From Mycolicibacterium mageritense (lineage in GTDB: Bacteria > Actinomycetota > Actinomycetes > Mycobacteriales > Mycobacteriaceae): a stretch of DNA of 64,000 bases. Of this stretch, positions 34,985-43,967 are shown in pieces. Position 1 is the stretch's first letter, and each line of letters begins with the position of its first letter. The notes beneath the pieces were generated by a model, which was not told the origin of the DNA, ran no database searches, and saw only the letters and a list, made by a program, of their open reading frames with translations. Location: the NCBI RefSeq assembly GCF_010727475.1, contig NZ_AP022567.1, forward strand, positions 6,572,001 through 6,636,000. Reading direction: 5' to 3'. Position numbers and translations under genes: made by a program.

Positions 34985-36061
34985 ATGACGCTTCTCAAGC
35001 TCAGTCCCAATGCGCTGGCCCACTGCCGTTTCGCCATCTCACCGCTGGCCGAAACTGTGGGCGTCATGATCACGTTGCAACGCCGATGCACTGATCCCGC
35101 CGTGGCCCGCTGGCACGCTGAACATCAGCCTGCCTACCGTCGCTGGCTAGGCGCCAACCCGATCGCGGCCGCACTGTTGCCGCTGATCGCCAGTACCAAA
35201 CGATTCCCCGACATGATCGCTCTGCCGCCGGAGCACGGCATGAACACCCGCTTGAGCGACGAACTCGCGACGATGACAACGTTCAGCGATGAGCAAATCC
35301 GCGCCGGGGTCCGTGCGGCCGCGGCGGCGAGCTGGAAAACCCACCGCCTCGACTGGCTCGACACGCCCAACCTTGCGGCTCGCACCGCGGAGCTGTTCCA
35401 GCAGGGCTGGCAGCAGTTCGTCGAACCGGACTGGCCGCGACGACGCGGCGTTCTCGAGCGCGACATCATGTACCGGGCCGGGCTTCTCGCGGCTTACGGC
35501 TGGAGGCACACCGTCGAGACGATGAAACAACGCTCAGTCTGGGTGGGCGACAACGCCATTCGATTCAGCAATCTGCACTGGCCCGACCGCCTCATCGATG
35601 ACGGGCTCATCTTTGTTCCCCGCACGACAACCGGCGGTTGGTGGACGTGTGAACAACCGCCGCGTTACGCCCTCGTCTATTCCGCCTACGGTCCCCACGC
35701 CGCGCCGACCGCCGGCGCCGACGGCGGCACCGACGCCCTGTCCACCCTGCTCGGGCCGGGCCGCGCCCGCATCGCACGCCAACTTCAAATCCCCGCCACC
35801 AGCACCCAATTGGCACACATTCTCGGCCAGTCCCTGGGCACCGTGAGCAAGCATCTCGCCGTATTGCGCGATGCGGGAACAGTCGCCGGAACGAGAGTCG
35901 GACGCAGCGTCACCTACCGCCTGACCGAACAGGGGCACCAACTGGTGCAACTCCTCGACGAGAGGCCGGCAATCAGTCCCGACGGGCCAGGACATACAGC
36001 CGCTGCGTGGTCTCGTCGCGCCACTCGTGCGGCCCGCGGAGATACCACTCGACGGCGGTGA
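34985..36061 (+). CDS. ArsR family regulator with DUF5937-type N-terminal domain
   Basis: 358 aa. A long N-terminal domain (MTLLKLSPNALAHCRFAISPLAETVGVM..., ARWHAEHQPAYRRW) precedes a C-terminal winged helix: LGPGRARIARQLQIPATSTQLAHILGQSLGTVSKHLAVLRDAGTVAGTRVGRSVTYRLTEQG. This arrangement is common in actinobacterial regulators. Divergent from the MFS gene, the probable target. The last 29 codons overlap the convergent DUF480-methyltransferase gene. Confidence 0.9.
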   Translation: MTLLKLSPNALAHCRFAISPLAETVGVMITLQRRCTDPAVARWHAEHQPAYRRWLGANPIAAALLPLIASTKRFPDMIALPPEHGMNTRLSDELATMTTFSDEQIRAGVRAAAAASWKTHRLDWLDTPNLAARTAELFQQGWQQFVEPDWPRRRGVLERDIMYRAGLLAAYGWRHTVETMKQRSVWVGDNAIRFSNLHWPDRLIDDGLIFVPRTTTGGWWTCEQPPRYALVYSAYGPHAAPTAGADGGTDALSTLLGPGRARIARQLQIPATSTQLAHILGQSLGTVSKHLAVLRDAGTVAGTRVGRSVTYRLTEQGHQLVQLLDERPAISPDGPGHTAAAWSRRATRAARGDTTRRR

Positions 36062-37169
36062 GCCCAGCGGCTTGTACCGCCGCAACGACGACCGCCACGT
36101 CATGCAGCACGACATCCAGCGGCGGCACCTCAAGCTCGAACCAACTGGTCACTCGGCGCACGTCGTCCCCCGCGTGCAGAGCAAGGACCAGTAGACCGCC
36201 GGATGCGAGTGGCCGAGCCAGGGCTGCAATGGCACTGGGCAGTTCGGACGCCGCCAAGTGGATGAGCGAATACCACCCGAGCACAGCGCCCCAGCCGACA
36301 GCAGCCGCCGGCCGCATCAACCGACGCAGATCACCCACCTGGTAGCTGACGTCGGGATAGCGCTGCTGCGCCTCGACAATCATCTCCGGACTGAGGTCGA
36401 GTCCCTGCGCGGCAGCGCCGGCGGCGGCCAGGTACGCGGTCACGTGGCCCGGACCGCAGCCCGCATCCATCACCGGAAGCTCGCCGGCAGTCTCCGCCAC
36501 GCGGTCGAGCAGCCAGCGCTCAAACGGCAGTCCATCGAGTTCGTCGGTCAACTCACGCGCATAGGTGGGCGCCACGGCGGCGTATGTTGCCCGTACCCGG
36601 TCATCGCGGGCCTCGGGCGAGTCCTCGATGGGTGCCTCGCGGTCGACCGCGGGTCGCGCGGGCATCTCCCCCGTCTCGACCGGACCCAGCCGGTGCACCC
36701 ATCGGTGGTCCTGCTGGCCTGGCCGTCGTTCGAGCCGCCGCACCAGCGGTTGGTCTCGCGCGGCCATCCGTTCCAGGCACGCCTCCACCGCGGCGCGGTC
36801 GGTGAACGGGAAGAGCCGCTCGGTCCGGGTGCGCAGCTCCCCCGGCGCCTGCGCCCCGCGCAGCAGCAGCACGGTGAGAACCGCGCGCTCGTCATCTGCC
36901 AGATCGAGGCTCTCCGAAAGTGTCTGGTGATACTTCAGGGTGCGCCGTCCGGTGTCGGCCCACACGATGCGTAACAACCCACGGTCCTTGAGCGCGCGGG
37001 CCGTCGATTCCACGGTCCGCTCGTCGAGTTCCATCACCGGCTCGCGGCTGCTGGTCTGATTGCAGGCGGTGCGGAGACTGGAGAGAGTCAGCGGGTATGA
37101 CGCGGGAACGGTGACCTGCTTCTCCAGGAGGCTGCCCAGGATCCGCTGCTCGACCGGCTCGAGGTCCAT
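35973..37169 (-). CDS. DUF480 (YceH) - SAM methyltransferase fusion
   Basis: 398 aa. Residues 1-165 are a YceH/DUF480 double winged-helix domain (MDLEPVEQRILGSLLEKQVTVPASYPLTLSSLRTACNQTSSREPVM, LLLRGAQAPGELRTRTERL). Residues about 185-398 are a class I methyltransferase with PVMDAGCGPGHVTAYLAAAGA, DLSPEMIVEAQ and WYSLIHLAASELPSAI. The substrate is unknown; a DNA-binding domain on a methyltransferase may indicate a nucleic-acid or regulatory role. The 3' end overlaps the convergent ArsR gene by 89 bp. Confidence 0.9.
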   Translation of the reverse strand: MDLEPVEQRILGSLLEKQVTVPASYPLTLSSLRTACNQTSSREPVMELDERTVESTARALKDRGLLRIVWADTGRRTLKYHQTLSESLDLADDERAVLTVLLLRGAQAPGELRTRTERLFPFTDRAAVEACLERMAARDQPLVRRLERRPGQQDHRWVHRLGPVETGEMPARPAVDREAPIEDSPEARDDRVRATYAAVAPTYARELTDELDGLPFERWLLDRVAETAGELPVMDAGCGPGHVTAYLAAAGAAAQGLDLSPEMIVEAQQRYPDVSYQVGDLRRLMRPAAAVGWGAVLGWYSLIHLAASELPSAIAALARPLASGGLLVLALHAGDDVRRVTSWFELEVPPLDVVLHDVAVVVAAVQAAGLTAVEWYLRGPHEWRDETTQRLYVLARRD

Positions 37170-37258
37170 GCAGCAGACCTTACTTCCACCCGCCCCGAGC
37201 GGTCGTGCGCTTCATCCTCGTTGTCCAGATCCAGACCGGACCATGCGAAGGTTCTGGC

Positions 37259-37660
37259 ATGACAACATTTGTCGTCGATGCACAGGTGGCCATCAATCTC
37301 GCGGTCAGCGGGACAACCCTTCCGCCACAGCACAGTCTGGCGGCGCCGACGCTGCTGCGCTCGCAGGCGCTCGCCCTGGTGTATGAATCTGTGCACCGCG
37401 GCGAGATCGATGAACGCACCGGTCGGAAAATTCTCGACGATATTCGTGGGCTACGGATCCGGCTTCTCGGGGACCGGTCAATGCAGGACCACGCATGGCG
37501 AATTGCCGCCAAGCTCAACTGGCCCGACACCTACCGGGCCGAGTACATCGCGCTGACCCAGCTACAAGCCGACGCGCTGGCCACCGCGGACAGCCAACTC
37601 GCGGCCGCGGCCCGTGCATTCGTCGAGACGGTGTCGCCCGCCGAGATCACGCGACCGTGA
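37259..37660 (+). CDS. PIN-domain protein (VapC-like), no antitoxin partner
   Basis: 133 aa. FVVDAQVAINLAVSG gives the first PIN Asp; ESVHRGEIDERTG the Glu region; YRAEYIALTQLQADALATADSQLAAAAR the C-terminal acidic block. These are metal-ligand positions of PIN ribonucleases. The ATG follows GAAGG. A VapB-like antitoxin is normally just upstream, but only 89 bp of non-coding DNA separates it from the divergent DUF480 gene. Either a solitary VapC or a PIN protein with another role. Confidence 0.8.
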   Translation: MTTFVVDAQVAINLAVSGTTLPPQHSLAAPTLLRSQALALVYESVHRGEIDERTGRKILDDIRGLRIRLLGDRSMQDHAWRIAAKLNWPDTYRAEYIALTQLQADALATADSQLAAAARAFVETVSPAEITRP

Positions 37661-37795
37661 AAATCACGACGTACACCCGTGGCCCGTGGATCGAAGGCGA
37701 TGAGTTTCTGTCTGCAGCGCAGTCCAATTGAGCAGGATGATCACGGTGAGAGCGCTGATCAGACCGCCCCCGCGACAGCAAGGAGCACCACGATC

Positions 37796-38080
37796 ATGGC
37801 AACCCCACAGGCCCTGGACATCACGTTCACCGCTCGTCTCGGCAAGGCGCGTCCAGGAGACACCTGGACTTGCGTCCAACTGCCCGACTCGGCACAGATC
37901 TTCGGCACGCGCGGTCTGGTCAAGGTCGCGGGCACTGTCGACGGTCAGCCGTTCACCGGGGCGTTCATGGCCCTGGGCGACGGCACCCACAAGCTCCCAG
38001 TTGCTGCTGCCATCCGCAAGGCCATCGGCAAGAACGACGGTGACGACGTCGAAGTGCACCTCACCGAGCGGCTGAACTGA
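37796..38080 (+). CDS. DUF1905 domain protein
   Basis: 94 aa. LDITFTARLGKARPGDTWTCVQLPDSAQIFGTRGLVKVAGTVDGQPFTGAFMALGDGTHKLPVAAAIRKAIGKNDGDDVEVHLTERL is a full DUF1905 beta-barrel domain. Some family members carry an extra YdeI-like C-terminal part, absent here. AGGAG precedes the ATG at a long spacing. Function unknown. Confidence 0.88.
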   Translation: MATPQALDITFTARLGKARPGDTWTCVQLPDSAQIFGTRGLVKVAGTVDGQPFTGAFMALGDGTHKLPVAAAIRKAIGKNDGDDVEVHLTERLN

Positions 38081-38101
38081 GCCTTTGGGCTCCACCGAAA
38101 C

Positions 38102-38746
38102 TCAGCGGTCCGCGACGCGACCGGGCACTCCGAACGGCAACGATCCCGGGGAGCGTGGCAATCTGCTGTTCGCACCGGACTGCCGAAACGCATCGATGGC
38201 AAGGGCAGCGAACCGGCGGGCTGCCGCCTCTCGGACCGAAGGCGGCGTCGAGGACAGTCCGCGTCCGGCCAACAGGACGAGCACGAGATCGTCGATGACG
38301 AAGTCGTGACGCAGCTCGCCGGCCGCCTTGGCCCGATCGGCGAGCTGTGCCAGCGACCGCAGCAGCGATGCGCGGTGGACGGCCAACGCATGCAGCTGAG
38401 GATTCGCGGACATGAACGCGTCCACGAAGCCCTGGTTGCGGCTGTTGAGGACACTGATCCGGTCGATCACCGAACAGAACCCTCGCCACGGGTCGGGATC
38501 CGCGCAACCGTCGTCCACGATGCGGTGACACTCGCGCATTTCGTCCGCGAAAGCGGCATCGACCAACATCTGCTTCGTCGGGAATCGTCGGTACAGGGTT
38601 GCGGCGCCTACGTTCGCGTGGCGCGCGACCTCGCGCATGGTGACGTTCATTCCCCGTTCTGAGAAGAGCTCTCGCGCGACCTTGAGAAGACGGTCGCGGT
38701 TGTCCCGCGCGTCGGAGCGGAGCATGTGAGGCAGTTGATCGCTCAT
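38102..38746 (-). CDS. TetR family regulator
   Basis: 214 aa. HTH: DNRDRLLKVARELFSERGMNVTMREVARHANVGAATLYRRFPTKQMLVDAAFADEM. The C-terminal domain follows the common pattern (WRGFCSVIDRISVLNSRNQGFVDAFM). The ATG at 38746 is the domain start; the frame extends beyond as a shadow of the neighbour. Divergent from the dehydrogenase at 38832, with two inverted repeats between. Confidence 0.92.
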   Translation of the reverse strand: MSDQLPHMLRSDARDNRDRLLKVARELFSERGMNVTMREVARHANVGAATLYRRFPTKQMLVDAAFADEMRECHRIVDDGCADPDPWRGFCSVIDRISVLNSRNQGFVDAFMSANPQLHALAVHRASLLRSLAQLADRAKAAGELRHDFVIDDLVLVLLAGRGLSSTPPSVREAAARRFAALAIDAFRQSGANSRLPRSPGSLPFGVPGRVADR

Positions 38747-38765
38747 GGTTCTCACTTCACGGAAG

Positions 38766-38798
38766 TGGACGCAGGCGTCCATTACCGTCGCAACGGTA
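38766..38798. promoter_or_regulatory. Two adjacent TetR-type inverted repeats
   Basis: TGGACG-N4-CGTCCA (38766-38781) and TACCGT-N4-ACGGTA (38783-38798), both perfect and with identical geometry, in the 85-bp space between the divergent TetR and dehydrogenase genes. Confidence 0.65.
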
Positions 38799-38831
38799 CC
38801 GCAGCGAACGGCGAGCTCGACGGAGGCGACA

Positions 38832-39800
38832 GTGCGCGCAGTGATCATCCAGGAATTCGGCGACCCGAGCGGCATGGCCGTGATCGACACAGCGTCTCCA
38901 ACTCCCGCGCCGGGGCAGGTGCTCATCGAGACAGAAGCGATCGGAGTGGGCGGGGTGGATGCCGTGATTCGCCGAGGCGCTGTCCCGGGCTTGGGTTTTT
39001 CCGAGGGACTGATCCCGGGCAGCGAGATCGCAGGCACTGTGACCGCGGTCGGCGCAGGTGAAGACCAATCGTGGGTGGGTCGGCGGGTATGGGCGTTCAC
39101 CGGAACCGGAGGCGGCTACGCCGAGCAGGCGGTCGCGCAGATCGACAAGGTCACCGAGCTGCCGGCCGGTTTGTCGGCGAATGACGCAGTGACGCTGGGC
39201 GGTTCGGCTACCGTCGCGCATTTCGCACTGGCCCATGCTCACTTCTCCCCTGGTGAGTCGCTGCTCGTGCGCGGTGCGGCGGGCAGCATCGGCATCGCGA
39301 CTGTGCAGCTTGCGGTTCGTGGAGGGGCGAGCGCAGTCGCGGTGACGACGTCGTCGCCGGAGCGCGGAAGTCGACTCCGCGCTCTCGGAGCGACACATGT
39401 ACTAGACCGCGCCGGAGGCGGCGACGCCGCTGCGCCGACGTCATTCGACGTGATCATCGACATCGCGGGTGGGCCGGCGCTGCCGGAGTTCCTCGACCGA
39501 CTCGCTCCGAACGGGCGGCTGGTCCTTGCCGGCATTGTGGCCGGCATGCCGCCGGCGGATTTCGGCATGCGGCTGGTGGACGTGAGTGCGTTCCAACGGT
39601 CCCGCTCATTCGCGACGTTCAGCCTCGACGCAATCCCGGCCGCTCTCACCGCTTCGATTCGTACGAAGCAATTTCGTGCGGCGATACACGGCGACCTGCG
39701 TGCCGTCGTGCACCAAGTCCTGCCTCTCGAGAAAGCCGCTGAAGCCCACCGCCAGATGGACATCGGCGAGGTATTTGGGCGGATCGTCCTTACGCCCTGA
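38832..39800 (+). CDS. Medium-chain dehydrogenase / quinone oxidoreductase family protein
   Basis: 322 aa from a GTG preceded by GGAGG. GroES-like domain (RAVIIQEFGDPSGMAVIDTASPTPAPGQVLIETEAIGVGGVDAVIRRG) and nucleotide-binding LLVRGAAGSIGIATVQLAVRGGASAVAVTTSS. No structural zinc Cys cluster. Probably an NADPH-dependent quinone or enone reductase controlled by the divergent TetR repressor. Confidence 0.9.
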   Translation: MRAVIIQEFGDPSGMAVIDTASPTPAPGQVLIETEAIGVGGVDAVIRRGAVPGLGFSEGLIPGSEIAGTVTAVGAGEDQSWVGRRVWAFTGTGGGYAEQAVAQIDKVTELPAGLSANDAVTLGGSATVAHFALAHAHFSPGESLLVRGAAGSIGIATVQLAVRGGASAVAVTTSSPERGSRLRALGATHVLDRAGGGDAAAPTSFDVIIDIAGGPALPEFLDRLAPNGRLVLAGIVAGMPPADFGMRLVDVSAFQRSRSFATFSLDAIPAALTASIRTKQFRAAIHGDLRAVVHQVLPLEKAAEAHRQMDIGEVFGRIVLTP

Positions 39801-39888
39801 CGAAGACGCGCAAACCAACGCTGCCCTCGCCGCACGCGGACATCTGCGAACATCAGAAGGTGGCTTCCCGTGCTCGCAGGTCGCGCCC

Positions 39889-40755
39889 ATGACCGTCGAA
39901 GACGACCTCGACTCGCTCTACGGCATGCAGCCTGACGAGTTCACCTCGCGCCGCAATGAACTCGCGGCGGCTGCACGCAAGCGCGGCGACGCCGAGGCGG
40001 CCAAGGTGATCGCCGGAGCTCGGCGACCGACGACGGCGGCATGGGTCGTGAACCGGCTGGCCCTGACCGACTCGACAGTGCGCCCGCGGTTGGCGGAGCT
40101 GCACGACGCCCTGAGTACCGCACACGCAACCATGGACGGGCAACGGATCCGTGAGCTGTCCGTGGTCCAGCGGCGGCTGGTGCAGGAACTGGCCCGCGCA
40201 GGGTTCGCGGCCGCGGGATTGGCGGATCCGACGGCGGCCGTGCGCGACGACGTCACAGGCACACTGCAGGCGGCCATCGCAGACCCCGAGGTCGCCGCAC
40301 GCTTGGGCCGGCTGTCGAAACCCGAGGAGTGGTCAGGTTTCGGCGATTTCGGAGCGTCGTCCGCGGTGGTGACGCATAGCCGGTCCGATACCGGGTCGGC
40401 GTCGCGGCGTTCCCCGTCGTCGCCGAAAGGCAAACAGCCACCACCGGACGTCGCCGCGATCGAGGAGGCCCGACGCAACCGCGACGCCGCCGCATCCCAC
40501 GTGGCTGCCGCACGCACCGCGCACGACGACGCGCGCGCGACAGTGACCGAATGCCGGGGCAAGGTGACGACCGCACGACGGCGCTACGAGAAACTGCTCG
40601 AGACGCTCGCCGCCGCCGAGCGCGACGTCGAGGCTGCCGCGACTGAGCTCGACGCCGCGCAGCGATCGGAAAAAGCAGCGAAGAGCACGTTGGAGAATGC
40701 TGAAACCACTCTGGCGCAGGCTGATTCGCGGCTGGAGCAACTCACCGGCGGTTGA
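39889..40755 (+). CDS. Conserved hypothetical protein with coiled-coil C-terminus
   Basis: 288 aa. The N-terminal block (DLDSLYGMQPDEFTSRRNELAAAARKRGDAEAAKVIAGARRPTTAAWVVNRLA) is a recognisable actinobacterial family of unknown function. A Ser/Pro-rich linker at about 175-200 leads into Ala/Glu/Arg heptads (200-288) predicted to form a coiled coil. ATG at 39889 chosen by domain start; the upstream frame overlaps the dehydrogenase. No signal peptide. Confidence 0.82.
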   Translation: MTVEDDLDSLYGMQPDEFTSRRNELAAAARKRGDAEAAKVIAGARRPTTAAWVVNRLALTDSTVRPRLAELHDALSTAHATMDGQRIRELSVVQRRLVQELARAGFAAAGLADPTAAVRDDVTGTLQAAIADPEVAARLGRLSKPEEWSGFGDFGASSAVVTHSRSDTGSASRRSPSSPKGKQPPPDVAAIEEARRNRDAAASHVAAARTAHDDARATVTECRGKVTTARRRYEKLLETLAAAERDVEAAATELDAAQRSEKAAKSTLENAETTLAQADSRLEQLTGG

Positions 40756-40774
40756 CAGTGCGCAGTTCAACCCG

Positions 40775-41356
40775 CTACGCCAGGAGTGTCATCGCAGGCT
40801 CGATCAGTGCCAGTAAACGCTCACGGGGAACACCGTCTCGCGCCTGAACCGATATGCCGTGCAGCATGACGGCATAAGTGTCGCCCAGGGCCTGCGCATC
40901 GGTCCCCTCGCGAAGTTCGCCCGCCGCGACCGCGATGCGGAGACGTTCGACCAGTGAGTCGGTGCGCTTGCGCCGGTGCTCGGCAAGCCATTGTCGGACC
41001 GCGTCGTTGGCCGGTGAGCAATTGGTGGCGGAGCTGACCACCATGCAGCCGCGGGCACCGCGTTGCGTGTACACGTCGACCGCTTCGCGCAGTATTCGTT
41101 CGATCGCGCGGCGAGCCGTCGGTTCTTCGGCGAGCGCGCGGTCAGCGAATCCTCCCTCTTGCTGTTCGTACCGCTCGATCGCCTCCCGGAACAACGCCTC
41201 CTTCGAGCCGTAGGCCGCGTACAGCCGGGCAGAGGCCAGCCCGGTCGCCGACACCAGATCGCTCATGGAGGTGCTCTCGTACCCGTGCTCCCAGAACACC
41301 TGCTGGATCTTTTCGAGCACTTCACCTCGGTCGAATTCCCTTGGCCTGCCGGTCAT
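40775..41356 (-). CDS. TetR family regulator
   Basis: 193 aa. MTGRPREFDRGEVLEKIQQVFWEHGYESTSMSDLVSATGLASARLYAAYGSKEALFREAIERYE is the YxaF/TetR_C_16-like N-terminus often paired with oxidoreductases. ATG preferred over TTG one codon earlier, with AAGG upstream. It lies 9 bp after the alcohol dehydrogenase gene, in the same operon, and is probably controlled by the inverted repeat at 42438. Confidence 0.92.
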   Translation of the reverse strand: MTGRPREFDRGEVLEKIQQVFWEHGYESTSMSDLVSATGLASARLYAAYGSKEALFREAIERYEQQEGGFADRALAEEPTARRAIERILREAVDVYTQRGARGCMVVSSATNCSPANDAVRQWLAEHRRKRTDSLVERLRIAVAAGELREGTDAQALGDTYAVMLHGISVQARDGVPRERLLALIEPAMTLLA

Positions 41357-41365
41357 CAACTCACC

Positions 41366-42439
41366 TTAGAATCGGTCGATCACCACGACACCGGCGGTGC
41401 CGAACGACTCCATCGAACCGAGCACCGAGCTGACCTCATCGAGGCCGACGGTATGGGAGACGACCTCGTCCGGGTTGAGCCGGCCGGCTTCGATCATCGC
41501 GAGCATCGGGCCGAATTGGTGCCCCGCCATGCCGAATGCACTCAGGAACTCCAATTCCTTGATCAGCATGAGATCGATCGGAACCGCGATCTGACCGCCG
41601 TCCGCTGCAACGGTGTGGCCCAGCTGCAGGTGACGACCGCGGGTCCGCAACGAGCGCACCGACGCTTGGCAGGTATGAGCCAGTCCGATCGCATCCACCG
41701 ACACGTGGGCGCCGCCACCGGTGAGCTCGACGATCTCGGCGGCGGCTTCGGGCGCCGCTGCCGTGGTGGTGTGAACGGCTCCGAGCCGGCGTGCCGCGGC
41801 AAGTTTGTCATCGGAAATGTCCACTGCGATCACGTTGGCGCCGGCGGCTGCCGCGACCTGGACTGCGGACAAGCCCATGCCTCCCCCGGCGCCGTAGACC
41901 GCAACCCATTCACCGGGACGTACCCGCGCCTGGTCGACAATGCCGTGAAACGCCGCGATGTAGCGGCACCCGAGACTGGCCGCCGCGACAAAGCCCAACG
42001 ACTCGGGCAATGCCACCATGTTCGCGTCCGCGAAGCGGACAACCACGTATTCGGCGAAGGCGCCCCAGTAGGAAACGCCCGGCACCAACGTGGCGCCGTG
42101 TTCGCATACGTGCTGATGCCCCGCGCGGCACGTCGCACAGTCGCCATCCCCTGGATTCATCGGAAACGTCACCCTGTCGCCCGCATGCCACCACCGGACC
42201 TCAGAGCCGACTTCTTCGACGACACCGGCGAATTCGTGCCCCAGAACGAACGGCGTTGTGACGCGCGGGCCGCCTGCCCAGAAATTTCCCGACCACAGCG
42301 CCCAGTCCGTACGGCAGATGCCGTTGGCCATCACGCGCACAATCGCCCCGTCGGCGGGGCAACTCGGGTCGGGCACATCTCGAACGACCAATGGCCGAGC
42401 GAGCTCTTCGATCACCGCAGCGCGCATGACCGCCTCCAT
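41366..42439 (-). CDS. Zinc-dependent alcohol dehydrogenase family protein
   Basis: 357 aa. Catalytic zinc ligands Cys (GICRTDWALWSG) and His-Glu (LGHEFAGVVEEVG); a partial structural-zinc region (GDGDCATCRAGHQHVCEH). Rossmann loop VAVYGAGGGMGLSAVQVAAAAGANVIAVDIS. NAD(P)-linked oxidation of an alcohol, substrate unknown. First gene of a two-gene operon with the TetR. The start codon lies inside a 10-bp-arm palindrome, so binding there would block translation initiation and transcription. Confidence 0.92.
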   Translation of the reverse strand: MEAVMRAAVIEELARPLVVRDVPDPSCPADGAIVRVMANGICRTDWALWSGNFWAGGPRVTTPFVLGHEFAGVVEEVGSEVRWWHAGDRVTFPMNPGDGDCATCRAGHQHVCEHGATLVPGVSYWGAFAEYVVVRFADANMVALPESLGFVAAASLGCRYIAAFHGIVDQARVRPGEWVAVYGAGGGMGLSAVQVAAAAGANVIAVDISDDKLAAARRLGAVHTTTAAAPEAAAEIVELTGGGAHVSVDAIGLAHTCQASVRSLRTRGRHLQLGHTVAADGGQIAVPIDLMLIKELEFLSAFGMAGHQFGPMLAMIEAGRLNPDEVVSHTVGLDEVSSVLGSMESFGTAGVVVIDRF

Positions 42440-42461
42440 TCTTTGTCAATCGACAAAGAAT
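42438..42461. promoter_or_regulatory. Operator palindrome at the dehydrogenase start
   Basis: ATTCTTTGTC-AATC-GACAAAGAAT, perfect 10-bp arms, overlapping the start codon of the dehydrogenase-TetR operon. The TetR at 40775 is the likely binder (autoregulated operon). Confidence 0.75.
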
Positions 42462-42505
42462 AGCGTATCGGCTCACCTTTCGGTCACCAGCAGCGACCGC
42501 CGCGG

Positions 42506-43399
42506 TCAGGTGGGCGCGGAGGCGTCGTGCAACAGACGCTCCACCATGTGGTCGTCGACTTCGGCGAAGAACGCGCCGATCACGTCTTCGACCTCGTCGA
42601 ACCCGTCGGCACAGAAGAGCACCGGCTGGTAGTGCGTGATGTCGTACGTCTGCACGCCCATCCGTCCGACATCGAGTGGGCGCAGGTCGGCGGCTTCGAT
42701 CTGCTGGATCTCCCCGTACGACGAAAGCAATCCCGCGCCGTACGTGCGCACTTCGCCGTGTTCACGTACGACACCGAATTCCAGGGAGAACCAGAACACC
42801 TTCGACACAAACTCCAGCGCCTCGAGGGTTTGCACTCGTCGGGCCGCCTGCCCGGCCAGCCGGTACAGCGTCGCGAAACGATCGTGGGCCAGGCAGTTGC
42901 CGTGGCCGACCACCTCGTGGATCAAGTCGGGTTCTGGCGTGTAGAGCGGCACCGAGTGGTGCCGGATGTACTGGGTCGAATGGAACACTCCGTCCGCGAG
43001 CGATCCGTAGAACTCCCGCAGGGGCACCAACCCAGCCGCGGGCACGTACTGAAACCCGGTGAGCGGCCCGAGCATCTCGTTGACCTCGACCAGCTGCGGG
43101 ATGTGGTCCTCTGGAAGCCGAAGTCGCTCTCGGCCCTCCAGGTACGTGGCGCAGGCTCGGCGTTGGTGGAGGTTGTGGAGCTCAGCGCAGGCGATGCGCC
43201 ACACTTCCTGCTCCGCGTCGGTATAGGTCGCAATCGGCGGTGGCGTGCCAGGCCGCCAGTCCATGGCGAGCGCGGCCAGCGCGTTGCGGCGAGCACGGTA
43301 TGCCGGATCCACCGCGCCCGGGTGGTCAGCCGCCAGATGAACGGTGACGTCGTCTCCCGTGCGCGTCACCGGCGCGTAGAGCTGTCCTTCTTCGAACAT
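42506..43399 (-). CDS. phhA: Phenylalanine 4-monooxygenase (aromatic amino acid hydroxylase)
   Basis: 297 aa. Catalytic domain of the biopterin-dependent hydroxylases: GFQYVPAAGLVPLREFYGSLADGVFHSTQYIRH, the iron ligands His161 and His166 in PDLIHEVVGHGNCLAH and Glu207 in FWFSLEFGVV. It converts phenylalanine to tyrosine using tetrahydropterin. No regulatory ACT domain, as in bacterial forms. ATG with GGGAGG 5 bp upstream. No pterin-dehydratase (phhB) gene adjoins. Confidence 0.93.
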   Translation of the reverse strand: MFEEGQLYAPVTRTGDDVTVHLAADHPGAVDPAYRARRNALAALAMDWRPGTPPPIATYTDAEQEVWRIACAELHNLHQRRACATYLEGRERLRLPEDHIPQLVEVNEMLGPLTGFQYVPAAGLVPLREFYGSLADGVFHSTQYIRHHSVPLYTPEPDLIHEVVGHGNCLAHDRFATLYRLAGQAARRVQTLEALEFVSKVFWFSLEFGVVREHGEVRTYGAGLLSSYGEIQQIEAADLRPLDVGRMGVQTYDITHYQPVLFCADGFDEVEDVIGAFFAEVDDHMVERLLHDASAPT

Positions 43400-43581
43400 C
43401 GCTGCCTCCCGGGTGTCCGGGCGTCGCACAGTGCGGCGTCGTTCGTCACCGGCGGCCGCTTCGGATACGCCGCAGCCGCCGTTGGGCCGGTTTCGTGGCC
43501 TATCAACCAGGATATGCGTGGCCTCGTCACGGTGCCGGATGGTGCCGTTGCGTGTCCCCGACGTCGCACCAAACCACAATA

Positions 43582-43599
43582 CTTAGCTCTTGCGCTAAG
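43582..43599. promoter_or_regulatory. ArsR-type operator
   Basis: CTTAGC-N6-GCTAAG, perfect arms, 27 bp before the ArsR gene; a further half site (CTTAGC) lies at 43618. Expected autoregulatory site. Confidence 0.65.
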
Positions 43600-43625
43600 C
43601 ATTGCAATGGTAGACACTTAGCCTC

Positions 43626-43967
43626 ATGGCTCAGTATTCAGCCACGCTCGATGGGGTCTTTCTTGCTCTGGCAGACCCCACCAGGCGGGCCGTGATTCAC
43701 CAGCTCGGTCGAGGACCGGCGAGTGTCGGCGACCTGGCCCGCGAGGCCACGATGACACTGCCCTCGTTCATGAAGCACGTGCGGATGCTGGAATCCACTG
43801 GGCTGATCCGCACGGCGAAAGTCGGCCGTGTACGCACCTGCAATCTCAACCCGGACCGGCTCGCCGTCGTCGACGACTGGCTCACGCAGCAGCGGCGCGT
43901 CTGGGAGGGCCGCACCGACCGGTTGGAACATTTCGTCACCAATCCCAAGGAGGGCACCGCGCCATGA
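43626..43967 (+). CDS. ArsR/SmtB family regulator
   Basis: 113 aa, compact winged helix: LDGVFLALADPTRRAVIHQLGRGPASVGDLAREATMTLPSFMKHVRMLESTGLIRTAKVGRVRTCNLNPDRLAVVDDWL. No metal-binding Cys pair, so not a metal sensor. It overlaps the AHSA1/SRPBCC gene by 4 bp (ATGA). This regulator-SRPBCC pairing is widespread in actinobacteria. Confidence 0.93.
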   Translation: MAQYSATLDGVFLALADPTRRAVIHQLGRGPASVGDLAREATMTLPSFMKHVRMLESTGLIRTAKVGRVRTCNLNPDRLAVVDDWLTQQRRVWEGRTDRLEHFVTNPKEGTAP

